Below, one piece after another: positions 26,759 to 34,440 of a stretch of 44,025 nt of DNA. Numbering within the stretch: position 1 is the stretch's first letter; each line of letters begins with the position of its first letter. The notes beneath the pieces are model-generated. The model ran no database searches. It was not told where the DNA came from and saw nothing but the letters and a program-made list of their open reading frames with translations. The stretch lies in NCBI GenBank assembly GCA_938038785.1, contig CALHTB010000064.1, positions 1-44,025 of the forward strand. Reading direction: 5' to 3'. The translations under genes were made by a program, and so were the position numbers. The stretch is from an uncultured Acidimicrobiales bacterium (lineage in GTDB: Bacteria > Actinomycetota > Acidimicrobiia > Acidimicrobiales > SHLQ01).

Positions 26759-27490
26759 CTACGCCTCGCCGAGGTAGCTCTTTCGCAGGTCTGGGTTTTG
26801 GAGCAATGCATCGGCGGTGTCGTCGAGGACGACCTTGCCGGTCTGAAGGACCCAACCGCGGTCTGCGATCGACAGGGCCATGTTTGCGTTCTGCTCCACC
26901 ATGAAGATGGCGATGCCCTCTTCATGGATCTGTTGGATGAGCTCGAAGTTGGTCTGAACGAGCGCCGGGGCGAGACCCATCGACGGCTCGTCCATAAGAA
27001 GCACCCGGGGGCTTGCCATGAGCGCCCGGCCCATCGCAACCATTTGCTGTTCGCCACCAGAAAGCGTGCCCGCCTTCTGGGTGAGACGTTCCTTCACTCG
27101 AGGGAACATGTCGTAAATGCGTTCGAGGTCGTTCTTGATGCCGTCTTTGTCGTTGCGCAGGTACGCACCAAGCTGCAAGTTCTCGCCGACGGACAGTCGC
27201 TTGAAGAGGCGTCGGTTTTCGGGAACCATCGTGATGCCGCGCTCAACTCGGTACGACGTGGGCTTGTCGTTGACCACTTCGCCGTCGAGCACAACCTCAC
27301 CGGTCGTTGGCGTGACCATGCCCAGAAGCGTTTTCAGGGTGGTCGACTTGCCCGAGGCGTTACCGCCGAGCAGGCACACCATTTCGCCTGGGTAGATGGC
27401 CAGGTTCACATCTTTGAGAATGTGCACTGCGCCGTAGTGCGTGTTGATGTTCCGGAACTCGAGGATCGGGGTCTTCGTTGCGTTACTCAT
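26759..27490 (-). CDS. livF: Branched-chain amino acid ABC transporter ATPase LivF-type
   Basis: A 243-residue ATP-binding subunit of a HAAT-family importer. Walker A is at 42-50 (GGNASGKST, with Gly-Gly in place of the usual Gly-Pro). The signature LSGGEQQM is at 143-150 and Walker B VLLMDEPSMGLAP follows at 163-175. The short length and MVPENRRLF sequence place it in the LivF rather than the LivG group. The ATG overlaps the livG stop as ATGA (27487-27490). It energises uptake together with LivG. Confidence 0.93.
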   Translation of the reverse strand: MSNATKTPILEFRNINTHYGAVHILKDVNLAIYPGEMVCLLGGNASGKSTTLKTLLGMVTPTTGEVVLDGEVVNDKPTSYRVERGITMVPENRRLFKRLSVGENLQLGAYLRNDKDGIKNDLERIYDMFPRVKERLTQKAGTLSGGEQQMVAMGRALMASPRVLLMDEPSMGLAPALVQTNFELIQQIHEEGIAIFMVEQNANMALSIADRGWVLQTGKVVLDDTADALLQNPDLRKSYLGEA

Positions 27491-28278
27491 GCCCGCTTCT
27501 CCAGTGGACGTCCGAGGTAGGCCTCGATAACTTCCGGGTTGTTCGATACTTCTTCGAAGCTGCCCTGGGCGAGCGTTTCGCCATGGTCGAGGCAAACCAC
27601 ACGATCGGATACATCGCGCACAACGTTCATATCGTGCTCGATCATGACGATCGTGAAGCCCCATTCGCTACGGAGCTTGCCGATGAGGTCGGTGAGCTCG
27701 GCGGACTCTTTGGGGTTCATGCCTGCGACCGGCTCGTCAAGAAGCAAGAGCCGGGGACTTGTTGCCATGGCTCGGGCGATCTCAAGTCGGCGACGGTTGG
27801 CGTAACTGAGCACCGACGCTGGCTGCTCGAGCCGGTAACCGATGAGGCGGGTGCCGAAGAATCCGAGGACCTTCTCGGCGTGCGCCCGAATCTCGGCCTC
27901 TTCCTTGCGAAAGCCTGGCGTGTTGAACAACGAGCTGAAGATGCCCTTCTTCGTGCGGCAATGCTGCGCCACCATGACGTTCTCGACGATCGTCATGTTC
28001 GCAAAGAGGCGGACATTCTGGAACGTACGGGAGATGCCGCGTTGGGTGACTTGGTTTGGGTCGAGCCCGATCATCGATTCGCCCTCGAACAGGATCTCAC
28101 CAGACGATGGGGTCACCATGCCCGAGATCATGTTGAAGAACGTGGTCTTGCCAGCACCGTTTGGCCCGATGACGCCGACGATCTCGCCCTCGTCCACGTG
28201 GAAATTGAGGTCCTTCAATGCGTGCAGACCACCGAAGGTCACGCTGAGGTTATTGATGTCAAGGATGCGCTCACTCAT
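27487..28278 (-). CDS. livG: Branched-chain amino acid ABC transporter ATPase LivG-type
   Basis: A 263-residue ATPase. Walker A GPNGAGKTT is at 38-46, ISRTFQNVRLFANMTIVENV marks the LivG-type Q-loop region, and Walker B LLLLDEPVAGMNPKE is followed by the D-loop and TIVMIEHDMNVV. The signature motif is degenerate (LSYANRRRLEIARAM), as is usual for LivG. It overlaps livM upstream and livF downstream by four-base ATGA junctions, so the three are translated together. Confidence 0.93.
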   Translation of the reverse strand: MSERILDINNLSVTFGGLHALKDLNFHVDEGEIVGVIGPNGAGKTTFFNMISGMVTPSSGEILFEGESMIGLDPNQVTQRGISRTFQNVRLFANMTIVENVMVAQHCRTKKGIFSSLFNTPGFRKEEAEIRAHAEKVLGFFGTRLIGYRLEQPASVLSYANRRRLEIARAMATSPRLLLLDEPVAGMNPKESAELTDLIGKLRSEWGFTIVMIEHDMNVVRDVSDRVVCLDHGETLAQGSFEEVSNNPEVIEAYLGRPLEKRA

Positions 28279-30329
28279 GCTGGCGCCACCTCCACTGCAA
28301 CATCACCGTCGTCGCCGGTATCGACCTCGCCCTTCAACCACGCATCCTGCAAGAACTCGTCTTGGTGGAGCTCACGGCTGCGTCGAGCATTCGGTACAAG
28401 ACCTTCAGGCCGCTTCAGCATCATCCAAATCAGTAGCGCTCCGTAGATGAGGAGCTTGTACTCAGAGAACTCCTGGAGCAGACCTGGCTGCTTCGGGCCT
28501 CCGAGCACGCCGATAAGCACCAGCGAACCGACGATCACACCCATGATGTTGCCCATACCACCCACGATGACCACCACGAGGATGATGATCGAGACGAGGA
28601 TCAGGAAGCTGGTCGGGAAGATCGAGCCAACCTTGGCCGAAAAGATCGCCCCGGAGAACGACGCGAGCACGGCACCCACTACGAACGCCATCAGCTTCAT
28701 GTTGACCGTGTTGATGCCCATAGCTTCGGCGACGCTCTCGTCCTCTCGAATGGCCATCCAGGCACGTCCGAGGCGGCTGCGCTCGAGCCGCCACGAAACG
28801 TAGATCGCAATGGCCGAGAAGAACAGCACGAGGTAGAAGACCGACCGAGGGTTGATGCCCGACACGGTACCGAGCGGACCGAAGTCAGCGCTCTCGATGT
28901 TGGTGATTCCCTGGGCACCACCGAAGTAACCCGACAACCAGTCCGACAGGAACAGGAGCCGAATGATCTCGCCAAAGCCGAGGGTCACGATGGCAAGGTA
29001 GTCGCCGCGCATACGGATAACCGGCGCGCCGATAAGCAGGCCAGTGATCGCCGCGAAGATCACCACGAACACGAGGGCGATCAACCAGCCACCAACAACA
29101 GCTTCGCCATCGTCGGTGACAAAAAGCGGCACCCAACTCGGCCACTCGTCACCGCGGCCAGCCGACGTGAGCACCGCGGTGGTGTACCCACCAACAGCGA
29201 AGAACGCCACGTAGCCAAGGTCGAGAATTCCTGCAAGGCCGACCACGATGTTGAGGCCAAGGGCCAGCAGTAAGAAGATGCCGACGTTGGCAAAGAGTTC
29301 GTTGGCGATCTTGCCGGTAAAGAACGGCAGGATGATGAGCGCGAGTGCGGTGACAAACATCAGCACCGACGTTGACATAGTGCGTTGGGCGAGTGGCTTG
29401 TCGAAGTACGCCTTGCGAGAGGCCTTGAAACGACCCCTTGTTACATAGGAGCCAGCCAACGATAGAGCTGCGGCGACCACACCAATCAAAATCATGCCCT
29501 GCAGTCGAAGCCCGCCAGTCTGCGCGTAGACGAATTCGATGAGGCCATCGAAGACTGAGTCGACGCGGGGACGGCCGTCGTCGGGATCACCAAAGAAGTT
29601 CGACAGACGGCCCGGGTCGTTGATGGTCTCGCCAACGCCCTCGATCACGTCGTCGATAAGAAACTGGAAGATCGATACCGAAACAATTGCGGTCACCGCG
29701 GCCAGTACGGCCTTGCGAATGCCGTCGGGCAGGAGCCGTAACCCCGCACCGATCAACGCAAGCACGCCAGCCAGTAGCGGCCACACCCACAGGGCAAAGC
29801 CCCAACCGCGATTAAAGGTGAGCAGCACGTAGAGGTTCTCGTTCCAGTTCACCAGTGGGTCGCGAACGCCATAGACGAGCGCTCCCGAGTCCGGATCCAT
29901 TTCACGATCAAGGCCCATAAGAAATGTGAGCGCAAAAACTCCGAGGCCACCAAGCGCTCCGACACCAAAGCCCGCTAGCAGGTCGCTGAAGCCTCGCTTC
30001 GTAGCTTGCATACCTTCGAGGACGACCTCGTTGCCCACGGCCCAACCCAGCAGAATCGGCCAGATGAGCAGTGACAGGTAGCCAAGGGTTAGGCCAACTC
30101 CATCGGGGTTATTGACGTACACGCCTGGATTGATCCAATACAGGATCGTGCGTTTGTCGAGCCCGACAGGCATTCCCGAAAGCGAGATAAACACCAGTGC
30201 CAGCGCAAGGATGCCGCCGAAGCGGGCGACCTTGTTCCAGTCGACGCTGGACTGAACCGGAGCTGCGGCCATGGCCGATTCGGCTGGGCTTGGTTCGAAG
30301 ACGTCGTTGTCTGTGGTTGTTGTACTCAT
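28275..30329 (-). CDS. livM: Branched-chain amino acid ABC transporter permease LivM-type, with long N-terminal extension
   Basis: A 684-residue permease. The canonical LivM core begins near residue 325 (NVGIFLLLALGLNIVVGLAGILDLGYVAF). It includes RMRGDYLAIVTLGFGEIIR and the ATPase-coupling stretch AMGINTVNMKLMAFVVGA. The first 320 or so residues are extra: an acidic N-tail, then about six to eight further hydrophobic segments (for example ILALALVFISLSG, LLAGVLALIGAGLRLL, LIGVVAAALSLAG). Typical LivM proteins have 300-420 residues. The extension may be a second membrane domain acquired by fusion. The C-terminal tail (about 45 residues) is acidic and cytoplasmic. The start ATG overlaps the livH stop by four bases. 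Confidence 0.9.
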   Translation of the reverse strand: MSTTTTDNDVFEPSPAESAMAAAPVQSSVDWNKVARFGGILALALVFISLSGMPVGLDKRTILYWINPGVYVNNPDGVGLTLGYLSLLIWPILLGWAVGNEVVLEGMQATKRGFSDLLAGFGVGALGGLGVFALTFLMGLDREMDPDSGALVYGVRDPLVNWNENLYVLLTFNRGWGFALWVWPLLAGVLALIGAGLRLLPDGIRKAVLAAVTAIVSVSIFQFLIDDVIEGVGETINDPGRLSNFFGDPDDGRPRVDSVFDGLIEFVYAQTGGLRLQGMILIGVVAAALSLAGSYVTRGRFKASRKAYFDKPLAQRTMSTSVLMFVTALALIILPFFTGKIANELFANVGIFLLLALGLNIVVGLAGILDLGYVAFFAVGGYTTAVLTSAGRGDEWPSWVPLFVTDDGEAVVGGWLIALVFVVIFAAITGLLIGAPVIRMRGDYLAIVTLGFGEIIRLLFLSDWLSGYFGGAQGITNIESADFGPLGTVSGINPRSVFYLVLFFSAIAIYVSWRLERSRLGRAWMAIREDESVAEAMGINTVNMKLMAFVVGAVLASFSGAIFSAKVGSIFPTSFLILVSIIILVVVIVGGMGNIMGVIVGSLVLIGVLGGPKQPGLLQEFSEYKLLIYGALLIWMMLKRPEGLVPNARRSRELHQDEFLQDAWLKGEVDTGDDGDVAVEVAPA

Positions 30330-31453
30330 GCTCGGTCCTCCGATGAAAGACGTTCGCCGAACAAGCCGGTGGGCTTCACCAGCAATACCAGAATGAGGAG
30401 GGTGAACACGACAGCGTCGCGAAGCTGTGAGGGACCTTCAACGCCGAGGGGCTCAAGCAACATCAACGGAGCAAGCGCTTCGGCACTGCCGAGCGACACA
30501 CCGCCAGCCATGGCGCCGCCAAGGTTTCCAACACCACCGACAACCGCAGCGGTGAACGCCTTAATGCCGGGGAGGAAGCCGGTTGTGGCGATGACAGACT
30601 TGAACAGAATTCCCCAGAGGATTCCTGCGATACCAGCCATTGCGCCGCCAACGGCGAATGTGGTGACGATCGTCTTGTTGACGTCGATGCCCATAAGCGA
30701 GGCGATCTCTTTGTCTTCGGCGACCGCTCGCATGGCCTTGCCGGTCTTGGTTCGTTCGACGAAGTACCAGAGACCAGCCATCGAAATTGCGGCCACGACG
30801 ATCACGAGCAGCTTCTTCACCTCGATGCCGACGACCGGGATGGTCTCTTCAAGCCAATCGGGGTTTGGCGGGTAGCCCTTTGCGCCCGGTCCGAAGAGCA
30901 AGATGACAGCGTTCTGAATGAAGAACGAAACGCCGATCGAGGTGATCAGCGGAATGAGGCGGGGCGAGCCTCGAAGAGGACGGTATGCCACCCGCTCCAT
31001 GATGACCGCGGTGGCGGTGGCAACGAGCGTGCTGACCAGAATCGTGATGAGGATGACGGGGATGAAAATCGGGCCATCCCACCAACCGGCCTCATCGAAC
31101 TTGTTCGACATAATGAAGCCGGTGAAGGCACCGACCATAAAGACCTCGCCGTGGGCGAAGTTGATGAAGCCGAGCACGCCGTAGACCATCGAATAACCCA
31201 GGGCGATAAGCCCGTACATTGCGCCCTGGCTAAGGCCGGTAACGATGAGGCCACGGAACTGAGGCCAGCTCAGACGAGAGGCAGCCTCCCCGTCGTGGGT
31301 AAGGCGAGCAAACCAATTGTTCGGGTCGATCTGTTGGGCAATGAATGCCAACAGACCAATGGCGATTAGCCCGATGAGCAATACTCGCAGGAACAGCAGG
31401 AACCAATCGACACCCGTTCTCCGGGCGCCTTTCACTTTTACAGCAGCCGTCAC
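30326..31453 (-). CDS. livH: Branched-chain amino acid ABC transporter permease LivH-type
   Basis: A 375-residue permease with about eight membrane segments. The LivH hallmarks are GLSQGAMYGLIALGYSMVYGVLGFINFAHGEVFM and the coupling region DVNKTIVTTFAVGGAMAGIAG, followed by FTAAVVGGVGNLGGAMAGG. The first 75 or so residues (an extra membrane helix plus a linker) are longer than usual for LivH. The start is GTG with GGGAG upstream. It is separated from livK by 231 bases that hold two hairpins, which should lower its expression relative to the binding protein. Confidence 0.92.
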   Translation of the reverse strand: MTAAVKVKGARRTGVDWFLLFLRVLLIGLIAIGLLAFIAQQIDPNNWFARLTHDGEAASRLSWPQFRGLIVTGLSQGAMYGLIALGYSMVYGVLGFINFAHGEVFMVGAFTGFIMSNKFDEAGWWDGPIFIPVILITILVSTLVATATAVIMERVAYRPLRGSPRLIPLITSIGVSFFIQNAVILLFGPGAKGYPPNPDWLEETIPVVGIEVKKLLVIVVAAISMAGLWYFVERTKTGKAMRAVAEDKEIASLMGIDVNKTIVTTFAVGGAMAGIAGILWGILFKSVIATTGFLPGIKAFTAAVVGGVGNLGGAMAGGVSLGSAEALAPLMLLEPLGVEGPSQLRDAVVFTLLILVLLVKPTGLFGERLSSEDRA

Positions 31454-31471
31454 GGACTACTCCCTCTCCAG

Positions 31472-31487
31472 TTGGCACCTTTGCCAA
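31472..31487. promoter_or_regulatory. Short palindrome upstream of livH
   Basis: TTGGCA (31472-31477) and TGCCAA (31482-31487) form an inverted repeat around CCTT, 19 bases upstream of the livH start codon. It is a candidate operator or a small mRNA hairpin near the ribosome-binding site. Nothing else supports it. Confidence 0.25.
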
Positions 31488-31599
31488 ACATCAGAACCGC
31501 ACTGCGACCCAACCCAGAGAATGGACGTGGTGTCGACAGCAATCAAATTGAGCGCTGAAATTCCCGTGATTTTTATGTCACGCGGAACCGAACGAACAC

Positions 31600-31623
31600 A
31601 GCCCCGCCCATTTGGGCGGGGCT
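31600..31623 (-). terminator. Strong hairpin between livK and livH
   Basis: Perfect 10-bp stem AGCCCCGCCC (31600-31609) and GGGCGGGGCT (31614-31623) with a four-base loop, placed 62 bases after the livK stop. On the minus strand it is followed by GTGTTCGTTCGGTTCC, only moderately T-rich. It probably acts as a partial terminator or a 3'-end stabiliser that keeps livK mRNA more abundant than the permease genes. Confidence 0.6.
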
Positions 31624-31645
31624 GCTTCGTTCTAGGACACGTTCA

Positions 31646-31664
31646 TGTGAGCACGAAGCTCACA
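31646..31664 (-). terminator. Second hairpin just after the livK stop
   Basis: Seven-base arms TGTGAGC (31646-31652) and GCTCACA (31658-31664) with loop ACGAA, 20 bases past the livK stop codon. No T-tract follows. Together with the hairpin at 31600-31623 it forms a double structure at the 3' end of the livK message. Confidence 0.4.
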
Positions 31665-31684
31665 GACGTACGTGTCGAAAGTTG

Positions 31685-33109
31685 TTACTGAGGTGCGTAC
31701 TCGAAGACAACGTTTGCCTGAGATGCAGGAATGTCCGCTGCGTCCAAGTGCTCGATAATGGTGATCTTCTGCGAACCGCAGTCACCGAAATCGTCACAGT
31801 TGATCGTGCCGATAAGACCTTCGTAGCCACGCACCGAGTTGAGGTGGTCACGAACGCCCTGGCGGTCGATGTTCAGGTTTCCGTCTCCATCGACCCATGA
31901 TGCTGCGTCGATTGCGTCGAGAAGCAATGCGGTTGCGTCGTAGCTGTGACCCCAGAATGGAGCCTCTGGTGCCGAACCATTGTTGGCCTCGTAGGTTGCG
32001 AGGAAGTCTTCAGCGGACACGCCGGTGCTCTGGTTGGTGTTGGTGCCGAAGCGGGTGTCTGGTCCGGAGAAGTGAATTCCAACCGACTGCTCGAGGCCCA
32101 TGAAGCCATCGTTGAGGAGGCCATCAGCCGCAAGAAGAACGGTGTCCTCAAGGCCAGCAACGCCGCCAGCCTGGTCGGCAACGAAGTCGCCAGCTGGCTG
32201 GAAGATTGGGAAGAAGAGTGCTTGAGGCGATCCTGCAGCAACTTCGGTGAGCACAGGAACCATGTCGGTGTCTTCCTTAGCTACGCCGGTCACAGAAGTG
32301 ACCTCTCCACCGAGCTCGCTGAATGCGTTAGCGAAAGCGTCGGCAAGACCGTTGGTGTAGGGGTCGCCGTCGTGGATTGCAGCAGCGGAGGTGAGTCCCA
32401 GCTCGTTAAAGACGAACTCGGCCATTGCAGCGCCCTGGAAGAGATCGTTGTGTGCGGTGCGGTAGTAGCCAACGCGCCAGTCCGGACCGGCGTTGCCCTG
32501 CTGATCAGAGGTAAGTGCTGGCGAGGTGTTCGATCCGGAGATCATGACCATGCCGGCGTCGCTGATAAGTGGGGCTGCAGCGGTAGCTGCACCCGAGCAC
32601 GAGGTTCCGATGATTCCAACGATCTGCTCGTCAGCAACGATCTGCTGAGCAGCAGCCTGGCCACCGTCAGCTGAGCAAAGGTCGTCAAGACCCTCGCCGC
32701 TGGTTACCGAGAAGCCCTTGATGTCGCCGTAGTCGACAACAGCCTGCTCGACGCCACGCTGGTTTGGAAGGCCAAGGAAGGCCACGTCACCAGAGATTGC
32801 GTTCAGCGAGCGGATCTGAACTTCAGCGCCATCCTCAACAATGACGGTTCCGAGGGAGCCATCTCCGAGGTGCTCAGCCATTGCGTCGCCGTCTTCCATG
32901 GCTTCGTCGTCTTCCATGGCTTCATCGTCTTCCATGGCTTCGTCATCTTCCATGGCTTCATCGTCTTCCATGGCTTCATCGACTGCGTCAGCTGCGTCAC
33001 CGGCAGCATCGGTTGCAGTCTCCGCTGCTTCATCGAGTGTTGATCCACATGCAGCGGCGATTAGAGCAAGCGACGCAAACATGGCCAGGATCGTGAGAAA
33101 TTTCTTCAC
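31685..33109 (-). CDS. livK: Branched-chain amino acid ABC transporter substrate-binding lipoprotein LivK-type
   Basis: A 474-residue type 1 periplasmic-binding-fold protein of the HAAT importer family. It has a lipoprotein signal (MKKFLTILAMFASLALIAAAC, lipobox Cys21) for membrane anchoring outside the cell. Residues about 24-80 are an acidic linker with five consecutive copies of a six-residue unit (DEAMED). The Leu/Ile/Val-binding domain then runs from about 90 to the end (VQIRSLNAISGDVAFLG, IVGIIGTSCSGAATAAAPL, FFPIFQPAGDF). GGAGGGG lies before the ATG. It is the promoter-proximal gene of the transport/catabolic run and is divergent from the FAD oxidoreductase. The ligand is an amino acid or similar amide; identity unknown. 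Confidence 0.92.
   Translation of the reverse strand: MKKFLTILAMFASLALIAAACGSTLDEAAETATDAAGDAADAVDEAMEDDEAMEDDEAMEDDEAMEDDEAMEDGDAMAEHLGDGSLGTVIVEDGAEVQIRSLNAISGDVAFLGLPNQRGVEQAVVDYGDIKGFSVTSGEGLDDLCSADGGQAAAQQIVADEQIVGIIGTSCSGAATAAAPLISDAGMVMISGSNTSPALTSDQQGNAGPDWRVGYYRTAHNDLFQGAAMAEFVFNELGLTSAAAIHDGDPYTNGLADAFANAFSELGGEVTSVTGVAKEDTDMVPVLTEVAAGSPQALFFPIFQPAGDFVADQAGGVAGLEDTVLLAADGLLNDGFMGLEQSVGIHFSGPDTRFGTNTNQSTGVSAEDFLATYEANNGSAPEAPFWGHSYDATALLLDAIDAASWVDGDGNLNIDRQGVRDHLNSVRGYEGLIGTINCDDFGDCGSQKITIIEHLDAADIPASQANVVFEYAPQ
32890..32981 (-). repeat. 18-bp tandem repeat inside livK (acidic linker)
   Basis: About five copies of an 18-base unit, differing only at third codon positions (TCGTCG/TCATCG/TCGTCA variants), encode DEAMED repeated in frame. 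The location just after the lipid-anchored cysteine makes it a length-variable spacer. Polymerase slippage could change its copy number without breaking the frame. Confidence 0.8.
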
Positions 33110-33179
33110 TGTTCCCCTCCAAGGGTGTTGTGTTAGCCCTTACGAACGAAAGAGCTGGTATAGCAGAACGACGATAGCA

Positions 33180-33192
33180 GCAGAACTTCTGC
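33180..33192. promoter_or_regulatory. Palindrome between livK and the FAD oxidoreductase
   Basis: GCAGAACTTCTGC is a perfect 6+1+6 palindrome, 15 bases before the oxidoreductase ATG in the 98-base divergent gap. Such a site could let one regulator control both transcripts. No regulator gene lies next to it. Confidence 0.4.
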
Positions 33193-33207
33193 AAGTATCG
33201 TCGCGTC

Positions 33208-34329
33208 ATGTCTACACCCAGAGTTGAAGTTGCGGTAGTCGGAGGCGGAATCGCCGGTGTGTCTGCGGCTGCCCAAATCTCCTCCACACATTCGGTGGTG
33301 TTGTTGGAGCAAGAAGCCGAGTTGGCGTATCACACGACCTCTCGATCGGCTGCGGTGTACATCGAGAACGAGGGCGGGCCAGTATTTCATCGCCTTTCCA
33401 CAGCCAGTCGTCCGTTTTGGGACAGTTCTCCCGGCTCGGAAACTCCACTCGTGACGCCGATGCCGGTGTTGAGCGTGGGAGACGCGTCCATGGGCGCCGA
33501 CTTGCAAGCCGAGGTCGACGAAGCTTCTCAGGTCACGCCGTCGATTCGCTTCGTCGAAGGAGCCGAATTACTCGAACTTTGCCCGGTGCTCAATCCCGAG
33601 GTGGTTGCAGCGGGAATGCTCGAAGACACTGCGGGTTCCATCGACGTCATGGGCACTCACCAACTGTTCCTTCGCACCGCCCGACAAGGCGGCGCCGATG
33701 TTTGGCGGTCGGCCAAGCTCACGAGTGCGGTTCGCAATGGTGGGCTGTGGGAGATCCAGACCGAGGCTGGCCCACTCCAGGCCGAAGTGATCATCAACGC
33801 GGGAGGAGCGTGGGGTGACACAGTCGCCGAGCGATGTGGCGTTCAACCGATCGGCTTGGCGCCAAAGCGCCGCACCGCCTTCACCTCACCCATTGGGCAA
33901 GATCCGACAGGTTGGCCGTTCATTTACTCGGGCATTGCCGACATGGAGTGCTACTTCAAGGCCGAGGCTGGCCAGCAGCTGTTGTGTTCGCTGTCCGATG
34001 AGGCCCCCAGCGACCCCTGTGATGCCAAGCCCGAAGAACTCGACATCGCCCTCGCTATCGAACGCATCAACACGATCAGCACCCTGGGTATTCGCTCGGT
34101 GGCCACCACCTGGGCCGGTCTTCGCACCTTCGCCCCCGACCGGAACCCGGTCTTTGGCTGGGATGACACCGCCGACGGGTTTGTGTGGATGGTCGGCCAA
34201 GGCGGCTGCGGCATTGTCACCTCCCCCATTGCCGGGGAGATCGCCGCCAGCTTCGTTCGCGGCGATCCGCTACCCCAACGCGTCACCGAACTCGGCCTCA
34301 CCGCCGAACAACTCGCCCCCCGCCGCTAA
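33208..34329 (+). CDS. FAD-dependent oxidoreductase, DAO family (D-arginine dehydrogenase DauA-like)
   Basis: A 373-residue D-amino-acid-oxidase-superfamily flavoprotein. The ADP-binding loop VVGGGIAGVSAA is at 10-21 and LEQEAELAYHTTSRSAA at about 38-54 matches the E-(x)n-YHTTGRSA block of catabolic D-arginine dehydrogenase. The C-terminal FAD contact GWDDTADGFVWMVGQGGCGI is present. Such enzymes oxidise D-amino acids (or other amines) to imino acids, passing electrons to a quinone or to oxygen. Divergent placement against the livKHMGF operon suggests it works on the imported compound. Its stop is one base from a hairpin repeat. Confidence 0.87.
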   Translation: MSTPRVEVAVVGGGIAGVSAAAQISSTHSVVLLEQEAELAYHTTSRSAAVYIENEGGPVFHRLSTASRPFWDSSPGSETPLVTPMPVLSVGDASMGADLQAEVDEASQVTPSIRFVEGAELLELCPVLNPEVVAAGMLEDTAGSIDVMGTHQLFLRTARQGGADVWRSAKLTSAVRNGGLWEIQTEAGPLQAEVIINAGGAWGDTVAERCGVQPIGLAPKRRTAFTSPIGQDPTGWPFIYSGIADMECYFKAEAGQQLLCSLSDEAPSDPCDAKPEELDIALAIERINTISTLGIRSVATTWAGLRTFAPDRNPVFGWDDTADGFVWMVGQGGCGIVTSPIAGEIAASFVRGDPLPQRVTELGLTAEQLAPRR

Positions 34330-34330
34330 A

Positions 34331-34440
34331 GATTTGTACACAGAATCAGACCGCCCAGGTAGGCAAACCGTGTACAAATCCCGTCGACGGTTTTTGTACA
34401 CAGAATCAGACCGCCCAGGTAGGCAAACCGTGTACAGAAG
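34331..34440. repeat. Paired 50-bp hairpin repeats, left pair
   Basis: Copy 1 (34331-34380) begins GATTTGTACAC and ends GTGTACAAATC, a perfect 11-bp inverted terminus. The internal core is CAGACCGCCCAGGTAGGC. Copy 2 starts 60 bases later (34391) and loses the last right-arm bases at 34437. The 10-base spacer is the palindrome CCGTCGACGG. Copy 2 runs into the 3' end of the DUF559 gene and encodes its last residues. Confidence 0.9.
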
